NCBI GenBank assembly: GCA_023515745.1
Contig: JALECJ010000001.1
Location: 868,001 to 932,000 of the forward strand
From: Amoeboaphelidium protococcarum
Lineage: Eukaryota > Aphelidiomycota > Aphelidea
DNA length: 64,000 bases
Direction of reading: 5' to 3'
Below are positions 12,428-24,241 of the stretch, piece after piece. The position numbers and the translations under genes were made by a program. Below the pieces are notes generated by a model. It was not told the DNA's origin. It was given only the letters and a program-made list of their open reading frames with translations, and did not search any database. Numbering within the stretch: the first letter of the stretch is position 1; the number at the start of each line of letters is the position of its first letter.

Positions 12428-12786
12428 TTCATGGCCATCAACAATATGAGAAGGACTGTGTTTTAATACTATATGATTTTTTATACTTTTACCTTTGCTC
12501 ACTTTTGAGATTTACATCTTTTCAAGTTAGGGAGTGAAGACAGATGTGTGGGTTGTTAAAAGCGCCCATATGCGTATTAATGTCATATATGGGAGTGTTT
12601 GAAGTTTGAAATTTTTTCCGTCGCTCGATAATTCTGATCCGGTCCGTTCCGCCCCCGCGACCGAGTCAGGACCCCTGGTAGAGATTGTTATTTATCTACA
12701 AAATAAAACTATAAACATAAATTTGAATAAAAAGACTCTATTAACGCGCTCACAGCTATGAGGGACGCCACGTCAAAGCCCAATGA
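12428..12786. other. convergent intergenic region (Crypton / eL22)
   Basis: 359 nt holding both 3' UTRs. It includes a GC-rich block at about 12630-12680 (GATCCGGTCCGTTCCGCCCC) with the same GGACCGG/GACTCGG words as the block upstream of the Crypton. No gene seen. Confidence 0.4.
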
Positions 12787-13152
12787 TCATTCAGCATCGC
12801 TACCATCCTCATCGTCCTTGGAGTCGACATTGAAGTACTTGATCACATAGGAGTCCTTGTCAGCAGAGACGACACGCAACCAATCGCGCAACTGGTGCTT
12901 CTTCAGAAACTTCTTGGTCAGGTACTTCAAGTATCTCTTGGAGTATGCAACATCGCTGGACTGCAGCTCAACCTTGCTGCCACTGCGAGAGATGACAACA
13001 TTACCCTCGGACAGATTATTGGTGACACCATTGACCTTGACGCGGTCGCGCAGATACTTCTCATACGCATCAATGTCAAAGATCTGATCATTGACTGGCT
13101 GGGAAGCATCAATAGAGAACTTGGTAGACTTTCTAACTTGTGCGCTGACCAT
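12787..13152 (-). CDS. RPL22: 60S ribosomal protein eL22
   Basis: 121 aa, single exon without any reassigned codon, ending GSDAE then TGA. Conserved eL22 features: FSIDASQPVNDQIFD, YEKYLRDRVKVNG, FSKRYLKYLTKK-like YSKRYLKYLTKKFLKKHQL, LRDWLRVV, then an acidic tail. Normal family length. Component of the large ribosomal subunit. Confidence 0.96.
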   Translation of the reverse strand: MVSAQVRKSTKFSIDASQPVNDQIFDIDAYEKYLRDRVKVNGVTNNLSEGNVVISRSGSKVELQSSDVAYSKRYLKYLTKKFLKKHQLRDWLRVVSADKDSYVIKYFNVDSKDDEDGSDAE

Positions 13153-13347
13153 TTTCTTTCAACCTACTTTCTAAATATAGTAAGGATATGGTTATAATTG
13201 AGGTATATTACACGGAAGGAATGGGAAGAGGTGAAAATTTTCGCGTGTTCAGAATCGCGCGCGTTTAGGTTGAATCGCGTTGATCAATTGATCTGTTTTG
13301 GTTGTTTCGATAGACCATGCGGAATAGAATGGCAAGATGCGAATGTA

Positions 13348-13536
13348 TCAATAAATGTATTGGAAAAAGATTTCTGATATAGGAGAAGTACTGCAGTATA
13401 CATCTTTACTGATAAAATTGGTTTGAAGTTGTAAAAGGGATGGAGCGAACTTGTCGTTGTTGTGGTAGATGTTGAGCACTTCAGTCAAAGGGGCTGTGCT
13501 TTTCATCATTTTTAGTTGAGCGCTGAAATCATTCAT
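13348..13536 (-). CDS. possible small protein, unrecognised
   Basis: 62 aa from ATG 13536 (MNDFSAQLKMMK) to TGA 13348-13350. No family recognised, no signal peptide or membrane segment. An in-frame TGA just upstream blocks extension. It lies between divergent eL22 and the PQ-loop gene. It may be a real short gene, the last exon of a spliced gene, or a chance ORF. Confidence 0.3.
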   Translation of the reverse strand: MNDFSAQLKMMKSTAPLTEVLNIYHNNDKFAPSLLQLQTNFISKDVYCSTSPISEIFFQYIY

Positions 13537-13583
13537 AATTGGATCATCTCGCCGCAACGCATAAAACAATAGCCAACGCGGTC

Positions 13584-14408
13584 ATGAACGAGTGGGATCT
13601 TCTGAGTCAGGTGTTTGGCTATTTGTCTGTGGTATGCTGGGCCATAATCCTACTACCTTAGATGTATAGAAACTACAAGATGAAGTCAGTTCAAGATTTG
13701 TCTATCAATTTTCTGCTCCTTTTCACTGTCGGAGATTACATGTCAACCATTGGCTCTTTTCTATCTGATGTGCCACTATTCATACGGATTACTCCTACTT
13801 ATTGCGCTGTCATGGACACGCTGACTCTTTTGTAATATATGTATTATAGACGCTCATAGTCGATTCAGTTGCCGAAAGATCAAGATGATGCACCAACCGA
13901 TGATGAAAACACGTCTGATCGCAGATCAACCTAAACACTCGGCGTCAAGTCTAATTCACCACCATTGTTAAATAACGTGATAGTAGTTGCATGTCTGTTT
14001 TTAAAGTTGGTAGCAGCCTCCTCACCTAACTCCGATGACTCTTACGATGATTCCGCCAAAGAGTAGCTCTGGTTGTAGATTATTAAGACCGTGTTAACTT
14101 ACGGTGCACAGGTGCTATACATCGGTAGTAGATTGCCACAGCTAATTAAGAACGAGAGGTCAATTAGAAATGGCAAGGTGATCATTGGTCTGGCCCCACT
14201 CTTGTTCATGACTACTGTGACAGCGTACATAACATACGTCCTTGGCGTTGCATCCTCGTGGCTTAGTCTACGCGATGATCCAAGTTTAAAGAGTGTAGTT
14301 CTGGATTCTTTACCGTTCGTGCTTGGTTGTGTTGTGTGCTTCTTTATGGACATTATCATTCTCTGGCAGATACGGCGATCAAAGTTTGCCTCCGTAGCTC
14401 TCTAATGA
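13584..14408 (+). CDS. PQ-loop repeat membrane protein (lysosomal/vacuolar amino-acid transporter family)
   Basis: 274 aa; ATG 13584, end VALQ then TGA 14406-14408 (a TAA directly precedes TGA). Two PQ-loop motifs, AIILLPQMYRNYKMKS near the N-terminus and YIGSRLPQLIKNERS in the second half, each starting a three-helix bundle; about seven hydrophobic segments. A Ser/Asp-rich loop separates the halves. This is the Ypq1/PQLC2 type architecture: export of cationic amino acids from vacuole or lysosome by family knowledge, specificity inferred. Single exon. Confidence 0.88.
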
Positions 14409-15745
14409 ATCCTTCACCGATCAATCGATCGTTGATTTAAATGATCAGATCCATTGTATCTAGTACAAATTTGTAACTTCTATCACAGCTTATTGTTCAT
14501 GTCTTTCTTTACGTTTAATTGGCTCTGTATAATTACTTTCTCCTATCTCCGGCGATACTAATCGTCATTCTCACAGGTCGTAACTTTATCGACGACAAAA
14601 GATAGTCAAACCAAAGAGAAGATTAGAAAAGTAAACAAAAACATGATATGTGAATGAAATGTGTGCAGTGAAGCACTACTTTAACATGCAGATACAAGCA
14701 GTAATCACTTGGCATGTTATAGTCGTACTCAAAGCACACATTACAATCGATATCATCACTAGAGAATCAATCTGATGATACTACACAACAGATATGAGCC
14801 ATCAACTCATCAAACCAACAATGAATCAGAAACCTCAGATATATATATATATATATTTCAGAGACTATCAGATGTGTGTACAATAAAAGGATTAGATTAA
14901 GCTGCGAAATCTGCGCAAAGAAGATCGACAGAAGCGCCACGTTTAAATTTAGACCCCCAACACGGAATACACCATGGCAACGATCACTCAGTAGACAGAA
15001 ATCTGGAAGCTCGCCAATAGTAACCGTGTAGAGAGGCTGGCTATCCAGTAGATTTCATACATTCAACTAATTGATTGACTGACTGATGGCATCGCTAAAT
15101 ACGTAAGCAATGATGATGACTCATGAACAAAATAACGGATGATCGCCATTTGATAATTTTCTTGTCGGGAAAATGATCGACATTGTCACGCGAGAGCTTC
15201 TTTGGCGCCCGAATTGAGAAGCTACTCCTGATCAGACGATCACCATCTCATTTCAAAGGAGTATAACGATTGGCTGATAGTCAACTGATGATCTTTAAAA
15301 TGTGATCCGAATGTGCTGTTGGCTATTGTATTTGAGTGGCTCATCTGAATTAGTTGGAATTTTCCCTGTGAACACTGTTCTGTAACACGAAATGCCATAG
15401 GGAATTCCGCATTGAAACTTAGTTGGATCCCCTTAGATCGAGCCTTTTGATTGATTGGTGGTTATACTAAAGTTCAATCGGGCGGTAGTCGCTATCAGTG
15501 AATTAATGAAACGCGCGCATACTTTTAAGTAAGCTTGGTAAAGACACTGCTCTAAATACAATACCATTGTTTATTTACTTTGGTGAACTGTTTGAGAGCC
15601 GCTAATTCTCCTCCCTTTGGTCATTCTTTACTTTCTTCTCAGTTCGACCATTTAGTTTTATCAATTAACTACTCTTACAGTTCCTATTCCAGTAAGATTA
15701 ATAATTTATATCAATTGTCAACCTCCATAAATTAGTAAATATAAA
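14409..15745. other. 1.3-kb intergenic region without a supported gene
   Basis: Many TGA in all frames. Contains a short TA dinucleotide run at about 14840-14857. Includes the PQ-loop 3' UTR and AP-2 mu promoter. No tRNA, snRNA or repeat recognised. Confidence 0.5.
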
Positions 15746-17197
15746 ATGATTGGAGCAGTATTTGTCTATAATCATAAGGGAGAAATTATAATTAGTCGAA
15801 TGTATCGAAATGATTTCAAGAGAAGCCTGTCTGACCTGTTTAGAATCCAAGTGATATCCAATCCTCAGATAACTAGTCCTATCAATTCATTTCCTTACAC
15901 CAGCTATTAGCCGAACGGTACACCTATCTAAACTCAAGTCAACTTCTTCCACATCAGGAATGAGAACTTGTACATTGTCGCCTGTGCCAAGGATACTATG
16001 CTGACACTGAATGTTGCCTCATTGTTCACATTCCTGCACAAGTTTGTCAAGATATGCAAGGACTATTTTGGTAACAAGTTTGATGAAGATGCTGTGAAGA
16101 ATAATTTTGTACTTATCTATGAACTGTTGGACGAGATTATGGACTTTGGTTATCCTCAGATATCAGATGTGGACTCTCTGAAGCTGTACATCACCACGGA
16201 AGGTGTTAAGAGTGAAAAGACACTGAAGGAGGAGTCGAGCAAGATCACCATCCAGACTACGGGAGCCACCTCATGGAGACGTTAGGATATCAAGTACAGA
16301 AATAATGAGGTGTACCTGGATGTTGTTGAGAGTGTCAATGTGTTGATGAGTGCCAAGAATACTATTCTCAAGTCGGACGTTGTCGGTCAGGTGATGATGC
16401 GTGCCTATCTGTCCGGTATGCCAGAGTGTAAACTTGGTCTTAACGATAAGGTTGTCTTGTAGAAGCAGGGTGGTCCTGAGCATGTGAGTAGGAAGGCTCC
16501 CACTAATGCTCAAGGATCTATTCGTAATCAGACGCAGGGAGTCGCTCTGGACGACATATAGTTCCACCAATGTGTAAAGTTGGGTAGATTTGATCAAGAT
16601 CGAACCATATCATTTGTGCCGTAGGATGGTGAGTTTGAATTAATGAGATATCGCACCACTGACAATATCAATCTTCCTTTTAAAGTCCAGGCCATTGTTA
16701 ATGAGTAAAAGTCCAAGGTTGAGTACAAGATTGCTGTGAAATCTCTATTTAACGCATCCTTGTTTGCCACTGGAGTCGTCATTAAAATTCCAACTCCTCC
16801 AAATTCTGCCAAGGCGACCATAAGTGTACCGATTGGTAAAGCGAAATATTAGTCTGGTGAGAATTGTCTTTAGTGGAAGATTAGCAAGTTTGGCGGTGAG
16901 GAAGAGTACACGCTTACGGCCGAGGTTGAAGTGTCCGCTTCTACGTATTCAACGGCCGCTTAGCAGGCTGCTGCGTCGTCTTTATTAGCATCATCGTCCA
17001 GTAAGAAACCTGGTCAGAGTGGTGTGGTGGCTGGTGGATGGACTCGTCCACCTATTACAATGGATTTCCAGGTGATGATGTTTACCGGATCTGGTTTAAC
17101 AGTGTAGTTCCTCAAAGTATTTGAGAAGAGCAACTATAAGAGTGTAAAGTGGGTTAGATACTACACCAAGGCTGGTAGCTATCAGTTCCGATTTTGA
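15746..17197 (+). CDS. APM4: clathrin adaptor AP-2 complex subunit mu
   Basis: 483 aa, single exon, ATG 15746, TGA 17195-17197. N-terminal longin-type domain ([45 protein letters not shown]). The C-terminal mu-homology domain opens [20 protein letters not shown] and closes [16 protein letters not shown]. Length and YL/SV sequence pattern fit mu2 better than mu1 or mu3. It binds tyrosine-based sorting signals in endocytic cargo at the plasma membrane. Gln codons include UAG in the conserved DKVVLQKQGG. It converges on Arp2. Confidence 0.94.
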
Positions 17198-17418
17198 TAT
17201 TGATAATATGTGTAACGCTGTTGTGAGATGTTTATTGAGCATCTGTTTATGGACGGTGAATGATAGTGTTTTATTAAAATTATGGGAAAATTAATTTTCA
17301 TAAATTCTTCTTTCAATTCCACACAGTCTGATCATTATTAATCTCGATAAAAATTATACTAACAGCTTAAAGGTCGGACTATTCACTGCTCGTGGTACAT
17401 GACAACAAACGAACATTT

Positions 17419-18588
17419 TCAAGCACCGGATGCTCCCATCATGTCCAAAACCTTGACACCACGCTCCATATAATCTTTACGTGACATCCAGAATCCCTCT
17501 GTTCTGTTTTTCATAATCTCACCCAGCACAGCACCGCCCAGGAACACCATATGTCTTCTTCTAGGAGGATCCTCAATTCTAATTTTGAACTTTTCCAAGC
17601 GGCTGACATCGCCCTTCAGCACACGCTACAAATACAATTGCTTAACCTCCTTCTCCAGACGAGATGGTAGTCCGGGATACATGGAGGAACCGCCAGAGAG
17701 CACAATATGCTTATACAACTCTGAACGAATATCAATATCCGCAGCCTGGATAGTGTTGAACAACAGTTCAGCAACACCAGGACTCTCAACATCAACCAAG
17801 TGAGGCTGGAACATTGCCTCAGGAGCCTCAAATCTCTCTGAGCCAACTTTAATCACACGACCATCAGGTAGAGTGTACTACTCCACCAGAGTCGTGGTCT
17901 CATTAGCCAGACGCTTCTCCAGATCCAAATCGTAGCCAACATAGCACAACTTCTCTTTGATCTGGCGAACAGTCTCAAAATCAGCAGTTCTGTTGAAAGC
18001 ATAACCACGCAGGAGAAGCAACTTGATCAAATACCTGGTCACATCTCTACCGGCAACATCAAGACGACGGGTCAGATGAGGAAGAGCAAAACCGTCAAAC
18101 ACAGGCACAATATGGGTGACACCATCTCCACTGTCTACAACCACACCAGTCATCAAACCTTGTGCATACAGAGTCATCACAGCTTGGATAGCAATGTAGA
18201 CACCGTCAAACTGATACTTTTCAAACATTGTCTCCACCATCTTCTCTCTATTCTTCAGCGGATTCAATGGCGGTTCAGTGAGCAGAATCTTGCACTCTTT
18301 CGGGTCAATCTTCAATCGCTCATAGAAAGTGTGGTCCCAGACGTGCAACATATCCTCCCAGTTGCGCACAATACCATTCTCCATGGGATAGGACATTTAC
18401 AGGATTGATCTCAACGCAGCAGCCTCATCACCAACCATAATGTCCTTCACTTGGATGTCTCCAACACTCTCTTCGGCTCTGATAATAGGCCTGCCAACAA
18501 CAGACGGGAAAATAGCCTCAGGGAAGTTGGTACCAGAGAATCCACACTTGACAAATCCAGTTCCATTATCACAAACAACAACTTTCAT
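17419..18588 (-). CDS. ARP2: actin-related protein 2 (Arp2/3 complex)
   Basis: 389 aa, single exon, ATG 18588-18586, TGA 17421-17419. Almost alignable by eye with Arp2: [111 protein letters not shown]. Three in-frame UAA/UAG sit between these conserved blocks (for example [13 protein letters not shown]) and must be sense. It nucleates branched actin together with Arp3 and ARPC1-5. The neighbouring fimbrin-like and AP-2 genes also act in cortical actin/endocytosis, but clustering is probably incidental. Confidence 0.98.
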
Positions 18589-19373
18589 ATTGAATCTTAC
18601 TCTGTCGACAACAATTATCTAAAATCTCAATTATGGAAAGTAGAAATAATAATAGTCTAATAGAATCCCACTGTTCAAACAAAGTATAAGTCTCAAAGGA
18701 TAGAAGCAGATACTTAAAGTTAACGCTGGCTGCCCTGGTGTCTAAACGAAACTAAATCAGGCAGAAAGAGGGACGACGGACGAACTTTCCGTCTGAATGA
18801 ATGAGACTTGATGTGGTTGAAGAGAGAAAGGGCGATCGTTTCAATGCAGAAGGAAAATGAGGCGGCGATGCTTTTCTGATTGGTACTCTGTCATTTCCTA
18901 TGCAGGTCGGAGATGAATGTTTAGACAATAATTAAAATTGATAAATACGGTCTATGAATTATTGCACTCGTAATGATATGGAGTCTTAGAAAGTGTCTAG
19001 GATGAAAGTGGTAAAAGACTACGAAAGCCAAGAGACTCTTCTAAACGCGTTCACTGAGAGTTGGAGTTAATAAAGCAGTAGATTGGCATTGCAAAGAGAT
19101 AATAACAATGAAATTTTTAGATAGATATGGACTTGTAAAGTTGAAACCAGCACCACCCAGAAGAAGCATCGTAAATTAAAGGCGACCGAACCAATCAGGG
19201 GCGATAATGGGAAAGCGCGCGTAGATTTCGCAACTTTTTCGCCTCGCTAATTATGAAAGGAAGAGAAATTCACAACCCAAGTCAACCTTAAAGAGAGAAA
19301 TCTCAAGATTCCTTTCTTTGCCAGGCCTAAATAGATTCAATTTAGCGATAGAATATATATAAATCGTTATAAA
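18589..19373. other. divergent promoter region (Arp2 / eS7)
   Basis: 785 nt between divergently transcribed Arp2 and eS7. AT-rich, with no ORF or RNA gene supported. TATATAT at about 19353-19360 lies very close to the eS7 ATG and may be leader rather than TATA box. Confidence 0.45.
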
Positions 19374-19979
19374 ATGGCATCAAACGCTGCAGTTAGAGCA
19401 AAGATTGTTAAGCCTTCCGCTTAGAAATAGGAGGTTTCTGATTTGGAGTTACACGTTGCATAGGCATTGGTGGATTTGGAGAACAATGTCGCCGATTTGA
19501 AGGCTGATCTACGTGTATTGTACTTCAACTCTGCAAGAGAGGTTGATGTCGGCAATGGAAAGAAGGGTGTTGTCATCTTTGTGCCAGTGCCTCTACTGAA
19601 ATCATTCCACAAAGTGCAGTCTCGTCTTGTGCGTGAGTTGGAGAAGAAATTCAGCTCGCAGCACGTTCTGATTGTCGCTAGCCGTAAGATTATCCCAGTG
19701 CCATCGCGCAAGGCTAGTCACGTCCGTAAACAGAAGCGTCCACGTTCTCGCACTTTGACTGCCGTGCATGACGCCATTCTGGAGGATCTGGTCTATCCAA
19801 CTGAGATTGTTGGCAAGCGTATTCGTGTGCGCGTGGATGGAAGCAGAGTGATCAAGTGCTATCTCGATGCTTAAGACAAGAACTCTCTGGAGTACAAGGT
19901 GGACACATTCAGCGCCGTCTACAGAAAGCTCACTGGTAAGGAGGTTGTGTTTGATTTCCCAGTTGTGCAATCTGACTGA
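19374..19979 (+). CDS. RPS7: 40S ribosomal protein eS7
   Basis: 201 aa, single exon, ATG 19374, TGA 19977-19979. Conserved eS7 blocks: [104 protein letters not shown] occur at KPSAQKQEV, HVAQALV and YLDAQDKN, positions that tolerate Gln in this family. Small-subunit ribosomal protein. Confidence 0.97.
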
Positions 19980-20130
19980 TTGTGTGATCTTCACTCATGA
20001 TTATCATTACTATAATAAAATTATCAAAAGATATTCAGTTATGCTATTTTATTTGTTTTATTGTCGCGACTCTCAAAGTGTATTCAGTAATTATGCAATC
20101 GCTAACGTCTCATCAAAATGTAAATTAATA

Positions 20131-21333
20131 TCAAAGTATCAGCGAAAGAGTGATGCAGAAATAGTATTCGAGTGTGTGGCGATTACGCGCTACTAGGCGG
20201 ACTTGACTCTGCACGGTGCCATCTGGGAGACGTTCAGCTAGAATTTGCCCACCATCAATTGCCCATCGCCCATTAAAGAACTGAGAGATTGAAGTTGGAG
20301 GTGGAGCTTCGCTCAGGTGGGCGCGACTTGAGCCCAAATTTGGATTAAAGCGGAATGTGTTGGGATCAAAGTAATCACTATCCATGCTGAACTTGAACTA
20401 TAGCAGAGGACTGAATACCAGCGTATTTCTGAATGAATGATTAGTAGTGCCAGGCTTCCCCGTCAATAGTCTTGAGAAGGAGAACTTATCGCGAAGCATC
20501 TGTCTTCTCATGAACTGATTGAAGTTTGCTATAGTCTCTGCTGACAGTTGAACCGGAGGTGCATATCCATCATAAGCTTACTTTGAAGCCAACAGATACG
20601 TCGTGTTCTCTGGCACCTACGTCGCAAACTGATTTGTAATTTCCACCGTTGATGGGCCTCTGACATGAATAGAAGATAAGAGTTACCATTCAGCATAGCG
20701 TTACTCCATTTCCCGTGGATAGCCAAGCAAAGGTTGACAGTACTGCTACTACAATAAAGAAGGGTATTGTACAGATGGTAGTCTGATATCCATCGTATTA
20801 ACAGCAAGTACAAATGGCATGTATACTGCAGAGCCTTGACATAAATTGGTCGGATTATCAATGTGACCACCATGTGCAAAATTATACAACTCAACGTCTG
20901 AGTTAAGGTGTTTAATCCACAACTGAATGGCCATTATCAGCCATTTAGGGATACCCAGCTGATTCAGATCCAAGATCTTGTTCACCTCAATGCCAAACAA
21001 CACATCATCAAAGGTTGGCTGCTTGATACCTTATAATTGCTCGAATTACGCGTCCAATATCAGCTGAAAGTATTTTAATGGCTGGGCTGGATTTTTAGGC
21101 AGACTTGAGACATTGCGATTCTCAACGTTCATCACCACGTTGGCTGAGAATCCTTGACTTTGGACTGTGGTGCCAGCCGGATTGTTTACTGGTAGGATAT
21201 GTTATGTTGCGGGATTTGGCCCGACTGTGACAATGCATTGGCGAGTCATTAGACTTTCTTTCAGGTTGTTATTCTCTAACAGTTGCGTGTGGATGAAGAA
21301 GCTGAGATGTAACTGGATGATGTGGCTGCTCAT
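20131..21333 (-). CDS. unrecognised 400-aa protein
   Basis: One 400-aa frame, ATG 21333-21331 to TGA 20133-20131, with several UAA/UAG Gln codons. No signal peptide, no membrane segment, no motif I recognise. The N-terminal third is Asn/Val/Pro-rich and probably beta-rich (NPAGTTVQSQGFSANVV). The middle is helical (LGIPKWLIMAIQLWIKHL). The C-terminal part is rich in aromatic residues, Asn and Arg (FNQFMRRQMLRDKFSFSRLL, YFDPNTFRFNPNLGSS). Even composition and good codon continuity argue for a real gene. Candidates include a lineage-specific structural protein or a domesticated mobile-element/viral structural protein; this is a guess. Confidence 0.7.
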
Positions 21334-21862
21334 GTCAATAATGTTTGCTGAGTCAGGTCGTTTGGCGATGGGTGTTACGTGTCAGTGATCACGGCGCGCT
21401 GGTTAATAATGGTTTAAAGCAATCATAAGTTATATTACGGCATATAAAGCCATCTTGAATGGGGCTTTGATTCGTAACCAAAATATGGGTTTTAATGCGA
21501 GCCTTTATCCTATTCTTCTGCACCTTCTATTTTTGGATCGATTGTTAGTCTTTGAAGTCCACTAAGATCCTGGTCTCTTGGCTATTAATCTTTTTTCTTC
21601 TCCAGATTGGTCTGCATAAAGTAATTTTCGATTAAAGACGATTTAGTGTAGTACAATGTAGATTGAGTTCCTAATAATAGAATACAAGGTTATCTTAGAA
21701 TGCTACTCATGAATCTGATTCGCGCCAAGAGCAATATCCATATATTAGCGGGAACCACACTATAAAAGCAGAGTTGAGACAGTTCATATCTATTCCTCCT
21801 TTAAGTTTGTAATATCAAATTTAAATCTAACAATTACTGTCTAATTACCTTCGTTTAACAAA
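21334..21862. promoter_or_regulatory. intergenic region with TATA box for the small secreted protein
   Basis: CACTATAAAAGCAG at about 21757-21770 places a TATA box about 100 nt before the ATG at 21863, the same spacing as in the other small secreted protein genes of this window. The rest of the 529 nt shows no ORF. Confidence 0.5.
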
Positions 21863-22123
21863 ATGCAATTGATCAAATCCTTGTTGTTGTGTGCTACCGT
21901 TGCTCTGGTTTCAGTCTCTGCTTATCTGCCCGTGTTGAAATGCCCAACGATCGGTCACATTGGCGAGCCAACCTTCAAGCAGGAGACCACCAGCGGCTCT
22001 GTCTGCGTGTACAAGGAAGGCTCATCCTGTAATCTGAGCCCTGCTGCCTCCTACTGTGTCATTGGCGGTGTTCAGAAGAAGGCGACTGTTGACGCTCATG
22101 GCAACGTCTCTATTTCTTACTGA
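21863..22123 (+). CDS. small secreted cysteine-containing protein
   Basis: 86 aa; ATG 21863, TGA 22121-22123. Clear signal peptide (QLIKSLLLCATVALVSVSA, cleavage likely after SAYA-like SA/Y). The mature peptide of about 65 aa has four cysteines (LKCPTIG, SVCVYKEGSSCNLS, SYCVIGG), so two disulfides are possible. No homologous family recognised. Codon use is unusually GC-rich at third positions (GTC, CTG, AAG), suggesting high expression. Candidate secreted effector or wall protein. Confidence 0.8.
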   Translation: MQLIKSLLLCATVALVSVSAYLPVLKCPTIGHIGEPTFKQETTSGSVCVYKEGSSCNLSPAASYCVIGGVQKKATVDAHGNVSISY

Positions 22124-22336
22124 AATATCAACGCGTTATTGAATTGTGAATGCTGATGATGTAATTTAAAAAAATGCTACGAAAATTCAGATTTCTCTTT
22201 ATAGTTCACATTAATTAGAATTAGTAATGATCACTTATTATCGCAAAGTATCTATTGTCTCTCGGAAGATAGCACTGAGCGTTAAATGAAATCAATCAAA
22301 TCCTATTACAATTTCCTTTAAAGACATATATTCAAT

Positions 22337-23058
22337 TCACACCTGCACAGCTTTTAAGGATCCATGCAGTTGGCCTTCTTTTTCACAGACACTTTAGTTA
22401 GATGCGATTGAACGATAACTCTGAGCTGGTCCATTAGAGCGCATAGCCAAGTACATGACATACAACCCAATGTAATAGATGAACAATACAAACCCAAATA
22501 GCTTCCACTACTCCTCATACTGCAGAAAATCCACCGAAGATTTGCGAATTAATGCCAATATCCCCAGCCCAATAACCAGGAACGCAGTCAATGGTAAAAC
22601 GTGTCCAGTCAACTTGTGAAACAGTTTGATCAAACCGCCACCGGTGGCGCGAGGATTATCACTTGAAACAGAAACATCCGCCTGATCACTCTACTATTTC
22701 AACAGAGAAAATATTCCAGTTGGGACTTGAACAAATACAGTGAAAAAGAACAGCAAAAATCCAGTAATTTAATGCAAGCCGCCCAAGTGGAAATCCAGCA
22801 ATGTTCCAACGGCAGCAAAGACGAACGCTATCACCATCAGAATCGCAGCTCCGAGTGCGATGAATCCATGAACCAGATAAGCTCTAAGTAATGCAAATAC
22901 AATTGCCAGTGGAACCACTATCAACCAGGATATCGCCATTAAAATACCTACACAGGATACAGTGATTACATATGTTCAAAAAAACGCAGATTTATCTACT
23001 TACCGTGAATAATAAAGAACAGCTTTGATAAAGATTCGACTTCAATGACGTCTTCCAT
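22337..23058 (-). CDS. cytochrome b561-type multi-pass membrane protein, 2 exons
   Basis: Exon 1 is 23058-23004 and exon 2 is 22947-22337; the intron 22948-23003 is 56 nt (GTAAGT...TGTAG). About 221 aa. Five or six hydrophobic helices with histidines positioned as in eukaryotic cytochrome b561/ferric-reductase-like domains: FFIIHGILMAISWLIVVPLA, LDFHLGGLHQITGFLLFFF, LFHKLTGHVLPLTAFLVIGL. Such proteins move electrons from ascorbate or NADH across a membrane; whether this one binds haem is not shown. Stop TGA 22339-22337. Confidence 0.8.
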
Positions 23059-23285
23059 TATGATTAGATACTTTATAAGTTTTGGGAATGAGTAGTTATA
23101 GAATTTCTATGTTTAGATTGAGAGATAAGGGAAACAGTAAGCCAGAGTTAACATTATGACGATGTCTCCCTGGATGAGTCAGAGTTATGAGGATTCACGC
23201 GCAACGTTTTGTTTCAACTTGAGATATCTATCGAATGTAACTGAAACTACTATTTAAATCAACTTCAAGCAAAGTAGCAAGACAA

Positions 23286-24040
23286 TCAAAGTTTTTATTT
23301 CAAGTTCACTTTAGAAGGATTAAAGCCATGGTATGGCAGGTTCAAGTATTGTGCCAGAGATTCAATTCTGTCACTTCCGAAAAATGCCTCAACGCGATTC
23401 TTGTCAGCTGGGCTGATAACGACGAAATAAGGCGCCCCGAACATTCCATAAGATTGCACAGCCTCAGTCGTTTCTTGATTGAGTTTGTCTTTATATTCTT
23501 AAGTACGCGATAGCTCCATGTAGTTATTTAGACGGTCGCTTGGTATGATGTCCTTCAACAGTTTAGAAAAATCTCCACCAATGTCAATATCCTCAGCCCA
23601 ATAACTAATAAATAATTTGTTTGCTGCCTTAAGGTAAACTTCCACACTCTCCTTCTCCTTCAAAACTGTAAGTAGACGCATAGCGCCCAAAGTATTAGTT
23701 GGAAATACAGAAGGCATCACTTTGATGGGAATGTCATTCATTCGGCCCAGTCTCTTGAGATCTTTAAACATATACTGTCCTTTCAAAGGCACAGTTGCCG
23801 GCGGCCTGTTTTCAGCAAGCTACAAATTGTCATCATTTTGTATATAGTACACGATACTTTAACATTCAAGTCTACCTTCATCACCCCGGAAAGATAAACA
23901 GGGACAAACTCAAATTGCACTTGGCGATTGGTCCAAATCTATAGTGAATGGTACCTAGCAATTATAGTAAACGCAATATAAGTATAAGGAGATAGTACAT
24001 CAAAGTACATCTTAACCAAAGGTACACCGTTTTACTTCAT
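23286..24040 (-). CDS. GSTK1: glutathione S-transferase kappa / DsbA-family oxidoreductase, 2 exons
   Basis: Exon 1 is 24040-23876 and exon 2 is 23819-23286, split by a 56-nt intron (23820-23875). 232 aa. Start region YFDVLSPYTYIAF corresponds to the GSH-binding S-P-Y/W-S segment of kappa GSTs, followed by FVPVYLSGVMK, RPPATVPLKGQYMFKDLKRL, NTLGAMRLLTVL, YWAEDIDIG, YGMFGAPYFVV (cis-Pro loop) and FFGSDRIESL. Thioredoxin fold with an inserted helical domain; usually mitochondrial or peroxisomal. Only 201 nt separate its start from the divergent SEC3 gene. An alternative start is the internal ATG of MYFDV. Confidence 0.93.
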
Positions 24041-24241
24041 AATGGCAATTCTTGACTTTGTATGCAGGATGCTTGGAACTCAAATGCCTAAGAGAGACTT
24101 ATCGTTCGCGAAAGTTGGGATGAAACAATCGTCTCGCGTCTCACTCTTTTTCGTTTCATATTTTAGTCTGAAAAGCTTTTCCTTCCAACTCTTTTTTACC
24201 ATTAACGTTGTTTTGTATACAGTAGGATCAGACTAAGAGAA

